Source: Coriobacteriia bacterium
GTDB taxonomy: Bacteria; Actinomycetota; Coriobacteriia; Anaerosomatales; JAUVQN01
Length of the DNA: 11,889 nucleotides
NCBI GenBank assembly: GCA_030598125.1
Contig: JAUVQN010000021.1
Coordinates: 1 to 11,889, forward strand
Reading direction: 5' to 3'
Part shown: positions 7,063 to 11,889 of the stretch, in pieces
Numbering within the stretch: position 1 is the first letter of the stretch
Layout of the letters: every line of letters starts with the position of its first letter
The notes under the pieces: model-generated
Seen by the model: the letters and a program-made list of their open reading frames with translations, nothing else
Database searches by the model: none
What the model was told of the DNA's origin: nothing
Position numbers and translations under genes: made by a program

Positions 7063-7872
7063 ATGATGGATCTCGAGCTGGAGCGTGACGACCGCACCGA
7101 GGCGTGCATCGTGCGCCTGACGGGCGAGATGGACATCGCGACGGTGCCCGACATCCAGGACGCGCTGGAGGGCGCGATCGATACGGGGTGCCGGCAGGCC
7201 GTCCTCGACCTCGCGGGGGTCACCTACATCGACAGCAGCGCGCTGGGGCTGCTCGTCTGGCTCGATCACGAGCTGGCGCCGCACGAGGGCAGGGTGGTCA
7301 TGGTGGGCGCCAACGCGGATGTCTCGCGCATCCTGGAGCTCTCCGGTCTCATCGGTGTCGCTCCGACGATCTCCACGCGCGAATCGGTGCGCTCCGCGCT
7401 CGCGGGACTCGAGCCGTACACGGGGGCGAGCGAGCTGTTGTGGACCGAGTCCATCATACTTGCCGCGAACCCCGAAGCGCTGGCCGGCGTCCGCTCGAAG
7501 GTCTGCGAGGTGCTCGAACAGGTCGAGCTCTCAGAAGCGGCCCGCTTCGACGTCAAGGTCGCCGTGGGGGAGGCGGTCGCGAATGCCGTGCGGCACGGCT
7601 CGCCCGGTGGCGAGGAGGACGAGGTACGCGTCGACGTCTCGGGGTACGACGACCGGGTGGTCATCGAGGTGCGGGATCGCGGCCGGGGCTTCGACGGCGG
7701 CGAGGCGCTGACGGGGGATGACCTCTTCGCGCCCGACGGCAGGGGACTCATCTTCATGCGGGCGCTCATGGACGAGGTCGACTTCGACAGTGACGCGGAG
7801 AGTGGCGGCGCGGTCGTCCGGCTCGTCAAGCGGCTCTGCGTTCGCAGGAACCGGAACGCGAAGAGCGCGTAG
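7063..7872 (+). CDS. STAS-HATPase fusion: anti-sigma antagonist joined to anti-sigma kinase
   Basis: This 269-residue soluble protein joins two partners that are usually separate. Residues 6-106 form a STAS domain (RsbV/SpoIIAA type) with the IDSSALGLL motif at Asp57-Ser58-Ser59. The first Ser aligns with the phosphorylated Ser of SpoIIAA. After a linker (about 107-126), residues 127-263 form a GHKL ATPase domain of the RsbW/SpoIIAB type, with N-box GEAVANAVRHG (Glu170, Asn174), G1 box DRGRGF (205-210) and DGRGLIFM (225-232). Both halves look complete, so the ATPase half could phosphorylate the STAS half in cis or in trans, and the upstream PP2C phosphatase could reverse it. The start is ATG 7063, or 7066 next to it. 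The gene lies 40 nt after the phosphatase, probably in the same operon. Its final target (sigma factor or other partner) is not in the window. Confidence 0.85.
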   Translation: MMDLELERDDRTEACIVRLTGEMDIATVPDIQDALEGAIDTGCRQAVLDLAGVTYIDSSALGLLVWLDHELAPHEGRVVMVGANADVSRILELSGLIGVAPTISTRESVRSALAGLEPYTGASELLWTESIILAANPEALAGVRSKVCEVLEQVELSEAARFDVKVAVGEAVANAVRHGSPGGEEDEVRVDVSGYDDRVVIEVRDRGRGFDGGEALTGDDLFAPDGRGLIFMRALMDEVDFDSDAESGGAVVRLVKRLCVRRNRNAKSA

Positions 7873-7891
7873 CGCGTGGTGACGCATACCT

Positions 7892-7912
7892 CGCACGGTA
7901 CTGCGCCGTGCG
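7892..7912 (+). terminator. GC hairpin after the STAS-HATPase gene (terminator or operator)
   Basis: CGCACGG at 7892-7898 pairs perfectly with CCGTGCG at 7906-7912 across a 7-nt loop, starting 19 nt after the stop codon. No T-run follows, so factor-independent termination is uncertain, although GC-rich genomes often lack the tract. The right arm ends 10 nt before TAGACT (7923-7928), a possible -10 of the nitroreductase gene, so the repeat could instead be an operator. Confidence 0.35.
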
Positions 7913-7922
7913 TGGTGTGGCG

Positions 7923-7928
7923 TAGACT
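7923..7928 (+). promoter_or_regulatory. Possible -10 element for the nitroreductase operon
   Basis: TAGACT would place the transcription start near 7935, about 22 nt before GTG 7957. No convincing -35 is found at 16-19 bases upstream, where part of the hairpin at 7892-7912 lies. Confidence 0.25.
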
Positions 7929-7956
7929 CGGGTGGACCGAGTGAGGGGGAGGCAAC

Positions 7957-8523
7957 GTGCAACTCGATGACGCGATCAGAGGCCGCAGGTCGGTGCGTCT
8001 GTTCAGGGACGAACCGGTCGATCCACAGGTCGTTCGCGAGCTCATCGAGTTCGCGGTCGACGCACCCTCGTCTCACAACGCGCAGCCCTGGCACTTCTAC
8101 GTCGCGACGGGCGAGATCAGGGACCGCGCGTGCGAGATCCTGAGCCAGACCACGCTCTACTACGAGGAGTACCTGGAGTCGTTGCCCGATGAGCAGGCCG
8201 AGACCACGATCGCGTTCTTGGCGTCGCTCGGCGACGCTCCCGTGATCATCGCGGTCACGCTGCCCTCGAACGACGAGCCGCTCGACCAGATCAACGCGTG
8301 CATGGCAGTGGGTGGCGCCATCCAGAACCTCCAGCTCGCCGTGTACGAGCGCGGGCTGGGATGCTGCAACATCACGTTCTCGTTCTGGGTCCGCGACGAG
8401 CTGTCGGAGCTCTTGGGCGTGGCCGAGGACCGGGAGATCGTCTCGCTCGTCGTCCTGGGCGTGCCGGCGGAGACCCCCCAGGACCGGGGCCGCGACACGG
8501 ACGTCGTCACGTTCCTCGACTAG
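7957..8523 (+). CDS. Nitroreductase-family flavoprotein
   Basis: This 188-residue protein is a short member of the nitroreductase family, dimeric FMN enzymes that use NAD(P)H or other donors to reduce nitro groups, quinones or other electron-poor substrates. Family signs are the N-terminal RRSVRLFRDEPV, where basic residues contact FMN phosphate, then APSSHNAQPWHF at about 46-57, the central helix GAIQNLQLAVYERGLG and the late VVLGVPAE strand. No ferredoxin-type cysteine cluster is present. GTG 7957 is supported by GGGGGAGG just upstream, with 4-nt spacing. The gene begins a close run with the HAD gene (7-nt gap), the phosphodiesterase and the UbiD gene. The substrate cannot be predicted. A role as a quinone or flavin-linked reductase beside a prenyl-FMN enzyme is conceivable but only inferred. 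Confidence 0.87.
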   Translation: MQLDDAIRGRRSVRLFRDEPVDPQVVRELIEFAVDAPSSHNAQPWHFYVATGEIRDRACEILSQTTLYYEEYLESLPDEQAETTIAFLASLGDAPVIIAVTLPSNDEPLDQINACMAVGGAIQNLQLAVYERGLGCCNITFSFWVRDELSELLGVAEDREIVSLVVLGVPAETPQDRGRDTDVVTFLD

Positions 8524-8530
8524 GCCGCCG

Positions 8531-9235
8531 ATGCCCGAGGCGGTCTTCTTCGACGTAGGCAACACACTCCTCTACCCGCACCCGAGCGTGTCGCAGGTCG
8601 TCCTCGAGGTGCTCGAGGAGGCCGGGCACGTGCGGGACCTCGACGCGATCGACGAGCTCATGCCGTTGGTGGACGAGTACTACGAGGACCGCTACCGGGC
8701 CGACGACACCTTCTGGACGGATTCGGAAGAGACCTCGGCTGTCTGGGTGGGCATGTACGCCATACTCTGCCGTCGTCTCGGGATCGAGGAGGAGGAGGCG
8801 GAGGGTCTCGCGCAGGCTGTGTACGACGAGTTCGGTCTCGCGGAGCGGTGGCGAGCCTACGATGACGTGACGGCCGCCCTCGACAGGCTCGCGGCACACG
8901 GCATCAAGATCGGCGTCATCTCGAACTGGGACCGCAGACTGCGGCAGCTCTTGGTCGAGCTCGGCCTGCACGAGCGCGTGGGCGCCGTGATATCCTCGGC
9001 GATGGTCGGCCTGCACAAGCCCGATCCGCGCATCTTCGAGTTCGGGTGCGACCGGCTCGGGGTGATCCCGCAGGCCGCGGCCCATGTCGGTGACCACTAC
9101 TACGCCGACGTGCTCGGGGCCCGCGTGGCCGGTATGACGCCGGTGCTGATCGACCGACGCGGGTGGGCCACGCCCGACGGCGTCGACGTGATCGCCTCGC
9201 TCGACGAGCTCGACGCGGTGCTGGGTCTCGAGTGA
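8531..9235 (+). CDS. HAD-superfamily hydrolase with helical cap
   Basis: This 234-residue cytoplasmic hydrolase has the haloacid dehalogenase fold. Motif I is FFDVGNTLLYP with the presumed nucleophile Asp8, motif II is VISNWD with Ser131, motif III is LHKPDP with Lys163 and motif IV is HVGDHYYAD with Asp188 and Asp193. Residues of about 15-105 form a helical C1-type cap. The residue two after the nucleophile is Gly10 rather than the general acid/base Asp of classic HAD phosphatases. This recalls haloacid-dehalogenase-like and HDHD3/REG-2-like branches, so phosphatase activity should not be assumed. The frame is open well upstream, inside the nitroreductase gene, but ATG 8531 is chosen because motif I follows at once and the upstream residues are Arg/Ser-rich antiframe-like sequence. 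No clear SD precedes it, so translation may be coupled to the nitroreductase stop 7 nt upstream. Confidence 0.88.
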   Translation: MPEAVFFDVGNTLLYPHPSVSQVVLEVLEEAGHVRDLDAIDELMPLVDEYYEDRYRADDTFWTDSEETSAVWVGMYAILCRRLGIEEEEAEGLAQAVYDEFGLAERWRAYDDVTAALDRLAAHGIKIGVISNWDRRLRQLLVELGLHERVGAVISSAMVGLHKPDPRIFEFGCDRLGVIPQAAAHVGDHYYADVLGARVAGMTPVLIDRRGWATPDGVDVIASLDELDAVLGLE

Positions 9236-9265
9236 GGGCGCCGCAGACGAGCAGGGGGCTCGCAA

Positions 9266-11020
9266 GTGAACAAGACGATCGGCTGGGTCACGCTCGCCGC
9301 CGCCCTCGTGGCGGCACTGGCGCTCGCGGCAGGAGCCTACCTTCTCGCCGACTTCGCCTGGAACCAGGTCGCGGAGTACGAGAGTCCCTACATCGCCAAC
9401 GAGCTGCCGCCCCCCTCGGCGGGCCCGGTGATCTCCGAGCGCGTGGTCCTCGTGATCGTCGACGGTCTCACCGAAGAGACCTCGGAGTCGATGGCCTCCT
9501 TCGAGAGCCTCCGCGAGTACGGAGCCTCGCTCACCGCCATCACCGGCCAGCCATCGCTGTCGTATCCCGGCTGGACGACGCTGCTGTCCGGTGCGCCCCA
9601 GCATGTCTCGGGCGTCACCACGAACTGGTGGGAGGGTCTGGTCGGCGTCGAGACGCTGATCGACACGGCGATCGCCGCCCGCCGCGGCGTGGTGGTCGTC
9701 GGATCGGATTCGATGGAGGAGCTCTACGGCGCCGAGCGCGCCGATGGTGTCTTCCTGAAGGACTGGCACGCGGAGGGTGACGACGGCTACCGGAGCGGCG
9801 AGCTCGTGCTGGCGACGATCGACCTCGTGGAAGCACACGCGCCGGGGCTCGTGATCCTGCACCTGCCCGACCTCGACGACGCGGGTCACGCGGAAGGGGC
9901 CGCGTCCGAGCGCTACGCCGACACCGCCGCTCGCATCGATGCGGACCTGCTCGGGCTCGTCGACGCGCTGCAGGATGGGGAGACGACGTTCGTGTTCACT
10001 TCCGACCACGGCCACATCGCGACCGGCGGGCACGGCGGCTGGGAGGACGAGGCTGTGCGCACGCCGCTCGTGATCTCCGGCGGCGAGGTCGCGTTCGGCT
10101 CTGGAGACGTGGACCAGGCCGACGTCGCGCCGACCGTGGCGGTGCTCGCCGGCATCCCCGTTCCGCGTCACGCACTCGGAGAGGCGCTCCCGTCCGTCGT
10201 GGCGAGCTCGAGCGCGCAGGCCCCGGAGTCCGCTCGCATGCAGCGGGCCGTCTTCGTGGCGAGCTATGCGGAGACGCTGGGCGAGGAGGCCCCTTCGGTC
10301 GTGGAGCTCGCGCAGATGGACGGCGAGGAGGTCGCCGAGGCGATCGCGGACGTCGAGGACTCACGACTCGCGGCCGACCGCAGGTCGCGTGTGTGGATGG
10401 CGCTCGGCGCGGCCCTGCTCGCGATCCTCATCCTCGTCGCCATCGGGCTCATCTCGTGGCGCGCGCTCGCTGCTGCAGGTGCCGGCGCACTCGCGTACTA
10501 CGTCTTCTACAACGGGCTCTTCTTCCTGGCGCACGGGTATCGCTGGTCACTCTCGGCCTTCAACGACGAGGCGCTCCTGCAGACGTTCTTCAACGTGCGG
10601 CTGGCGGAAGCGGCCGTCTCGGGCCTGGTCGCGGCGCTCGTGGCAGGGATCGTCTACCCGTACCTCAGGAAGGAGCCGAAGGGCCCTCAGGGCGAGTTCC
10701 TGCCGCGCTGGCTCGCGCTCGGCGCCATGACCGTGCTCGTCGTGCAGGCGACGCTCGTGCTGCAGGGCGCGTGGTTCGTGTGGGCGTGGGGCGTCGAGGT
10801 GACGTGGATCCTTCCCGATCTCATGTGGGGCTTCAAGTTCGACCTCGACCTCATCCAGATGACGGCGCTTGGTGCGGCCGCCGTGCTCGCGCCCCTGCTC
10901 ACGTGGCTCGCGGGGCGGTACCATCCAAGAGTGCGGGCGGCAGCCGCCGCCGCGACGACGGCGGGTTCGCCGACTGCCGCCGCCGACACGACGACCGCCG
11001 ACCCCGACGAGGAGGCGTAG
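9266..11020 (+). CDS. Membrane-anchored alkaline-phosphatase-superfamily phosphodiesterase
   Basis: This 584-residue protein has an N-terminal signal-anchor (about 6-29), an extracytoplasmic catalytic domain (about 58-320) and five C-terminal TM segments (about 377-397, 401-423, 447-469, 482-508, 532-552). It ends in an Ala/Thr/Asp-rich tail. The catalytic domain resembles type I phosphodiesterases/nucleotide pyrophosphatases and GPI ethanolamine-phosphate transferases. Asp66 in VIVDG, the PSLSYPGWTT nucleophile block (Ser99 or a neighbouring Thr), DDAGH (Asp204, His208), SDHGH (Asp247, His248) and GGHGG (His256) supply the usual two-metal ligands. A soluble head followed by a multi-TM tail suggests action on lipid-linked or cell-envelope phosphodiesters or transfer of phospho-groups. 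The substrate is unknown. GTG 9266 is preceded by AGGGGG at 9253-9258 with 7-nt spacing. The stop is 1 nt before the UbiD start. Confidence 0.85.
   Translation: MNKTIGWVTLAAALVAALALAAGAYLLADFAWNQVAEYESPYIANELPPPSAGPVISERVVLVIVDGLTEETSESMASFESLREYGASLTAITGQPSLSYPGWTTLLSGAPQHVSGVTTNWWEGLVGVETLIDTAIAARRGVVVVGSDSMEELYGAERADGVFLKDWHAEGDDGYRSGELVLATIDLVEAHAPGLVILHLPDLDDAGHAEGAASERYADTAARIDADLLGLVDALQDGETTFVFTSDHGHIATGGHGGWEDEAVRTPLVISGGEVAFGSGDVDQADVAPTVAVLAGIPVPRHALGEALPSVVASSSAQAPESARMQRAVFVASYAETLGEEAPSVVELAQMDGEEVAEAIADVEDSRLAADRRSRVWMALGAALLAILILVAIGLISWRALAAAGAGALAYYVFYNGLFFLAHGYRWSLSAFNDEALLQTFFNVRLAEAAVSGLVAALVAGIVYPYLRKEPKGPQGEFLPRWLALGAMTVLVVQATLVLQGAWFVWAWGVEVTWILPDLMWGFKFDLDLIQMTALGAAAVLAPLLTWLAGRYHPRVRAAAAAATTAGSPTAAADTTTADPDEEA
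11009..11015 (+). promoter_or_regulatory. Ribosome binding site of the UbiD gene inside the phosphodiesterase gene
   Basis: GAGGAGG lies within the last codons of the phosphodiesterase gene, 6 nt before GTG 11022. Its position fixes the UbiD start and implies co-transcription with translational coupling. Confidence 0.75.
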
Positions 11021-11021
11021 C

Positions 11022-11889
11022 GTGGCCTTCGACGATCTGCGCGACTTCATGGCGCTGCTCGAGGAGCGAGGACAACTCGCGCGCATCGGCGCTGAGGTCG
11101 ACCCATACCTGGAGATCGGTGCGATCACCGACCGCGTCTCCAAGCGGCACGGCCCCGCGCTCCTCTTCGAGCGGCCGAAGGGCTCCGGCATCCCGGTGGC
11201 GATCAATCTCATGGGCGGCTACGACCGCATGGCCTGGGCGCTCGGCGCCGAGGGCGGGACCGACTCCTGGCAGGAGCTCGACGCCATCGCGACGCGGCTG
11301 ATGGATCTCGTGCCGCTCGACATGCCCGCGTCGATGAAGGACAAGCTCGGCGCGCTCATGAACCTGAAGGATCTGGCCGGCCTCGGCGCGAACGAGGTCA
11401 AGGCGTCGAAGGCGCCGGTGCAGGAGGTCGTCCTGGAGGGTGACGACGTGGATCTGGGACGACTGCCGGTGCTGACGACGTGGCCGGGCGACGGTGGTCC
11501 CTTCATCACCCTGCCGCTCGTGGTCACGACCGACCCGAAGAGCGGACGACCGAACCTCGGGATGTACCGCCTGCAGGTCTACGACCGGAACACCACCGGA
11601 CTCCACATCCACGTGCACCACGACGGCGCCAAGAACATGCGCGCGTGGGAGGCCGCCGGTCACACGGAGATGCCGGTCGCGGTCGCGCTCGGCGGCGACC
11701 CGGCGACCATCTTCTCGGCGACCGCGCCCGTGCCGCCCATCATCGACGAGTACCTCTTCAGCGGCATACTCCGCGGGGAGTCCGTGGACGTTGTGAAGTG
11801 CGTGACGAACGATCTCAAGGTCCCGGCGCGCGCCGAGATCGTGCTCGAGGGGCACGTGGACATCGGCGAGATGCGCTGGGAGGGTCCCT
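11022..11889 (+). CDS. ubiD: UbiD-family prenyl-FMN-dependent decarboxylase (3' truncated by window)
   Basis: The first 289 residues of a UbiD-family enzyme are visible; family members usually have about 450-600. They use prenylated FMN made by UbiX to (de)carboxylate aromatic or unsaturated acids, including the ring-acid step of ubiquinone or menaquinone synthesis. The N-terminus MAFDDLRDFMALLEERGQL is typical. PNLGMYRLQVYD (Arg183) marks the cofactor and active-site region, followed by LHIHVHHDGAKN. The AEIVLEGHV block brings the conserved glutamates Glu272 and Glu276. The frame is open to base 11889, and the remaining C-terminal part lies outside. The start is fixed by GAGGAGG at 11009-11015. 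No ubiX or other quinone gene is visible, so the menaquinone assignment is a guess, and the symbol is used at family level. Confidence 0.88.
   Translation, partial: MAFDDLRDFMALLEERGQLARIGAEVDPYLEIGAITDRVSKRHGPALLFERPKGSGIPVAINLMGGYDRMAWALGAEGGTDSWQELDAIATRLMDLVPLDMPASMKDKLGALMNLKDLAGLGANEVKASKAPVQEVVLEGDDVDLGRLPVLTTWPGDGGPFITLPLVVTTDPKSGRPNLGMYRLQVYDRNTTGLHIHVHHDGAKNMRAWEAAGHTEMPVAVALGGDPATIFSATAPVPPIIDEYLFSGILRGESVDVVKCVTNDLKVPARAEIVLEGHVDIGEMRWEGP

Noticed and set aside
8312..8530. Upstream in-frame start for the HAD gene
   Set aside because: The extra 73 residues are Ser/Arg-rich out-of-frame nitroreductase sequence. HAD motif I begins right after ATG 8531.
8507..10171. Long open frame on the minus strand across the HAD and phosphodiesterase genes
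   Set aside because: It crosses two unrelated + strand genes with strong motifs and has no recognisable domain or ribosome binding site of its own.
10935..11017. GCC/GAC-rich repeat tract as a separate element
   Set aside because: It reads in frame as the Ala/Thr/Asp-rich C-terminal tail of the phosphodiesterase and ends at its stop codon. No regular unit is repeated.
1..11889. Mobile element, CRISPR array or tRNA/rRNA genes
   Set aside because: No transposase or integrase motifs, regularly spaced repeats, long terminal inverted repeats, or tRNA-like cloverleaf was seen by eye on either strand.

Overview
The window is a GC-rich, gene-dense stretch in which every supported gene reads on the + strand. 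Codon third positions are strongly G/C, GTG starts are common (five of the seven genes whose start is visible) and most starts have good Shine-Dalgarno sites. The gene content fits a high-GC actinobacterial-type organism: a two-HMA copper ATPase, a short CcdA, a SpoIIE/RsbU-type partner-switching module and a UbiD-family decarboxylase. A deep or anaerobic lineage such as Coriobacteriia is possible, but this placement is an inference from style and gene families, not from a marker gene. No rRNA, tRNA, CRISPR array, insertion sequence or prophage gene was seen, and no gene-free stretch exceeds about 130 bases.

Region 1 (1-2721) is the end of a copper-handling operon: the cysteine-rich C-terminal tail of an unidentified protein, then a complete Cu+-exporting P1B-type ATPase (CopA) 18 nt downstream. 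Region 2 (2722-3587) is a six-TM CcdA thiol-electron transporter. It has its own promoter, whose consensus -10 overlaps a perfect inverted repeat (ATACCC-CGCT-GGGTAT) resembling CsoR/CstR-family operators. This suggests ccdA is switched by copper or by reactive sulfur.

Region 3 (3588-7872) is a two-gene signalling module. A 1102-residue membrane phosphatase (Cache-like sensor, HAMP, three GAF domains, SpoIIE/RsbU PP2C) is followed by one protein that fuses an RsbV-like STAS domain to an RsbW-like HATPase domain. Sensor, phosphatase, antagonist and kinase of a partner switch thus sit on two polypeptides. No sigma factor lies within the window.

Region 4 (7873-11889) is a tightly packed run: a short nitroreductase-family flavoprotein, a HAD-family hydrolase, a membrane-anchored alkaline-phosphatase-superfamily phosphodiesterase with five C-terminal TM segments, and the first 289 residues of a UbiD-family prenyl-FMN decarboxylase cut by the window end. 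Gaps are 7, 30 and 1 nt, so they are probably co-transcribed, although the shared pathway cannot be deduced. The UbiD member could belong to menaquinone synthesis, but its substrate cannot be read from the sequence.
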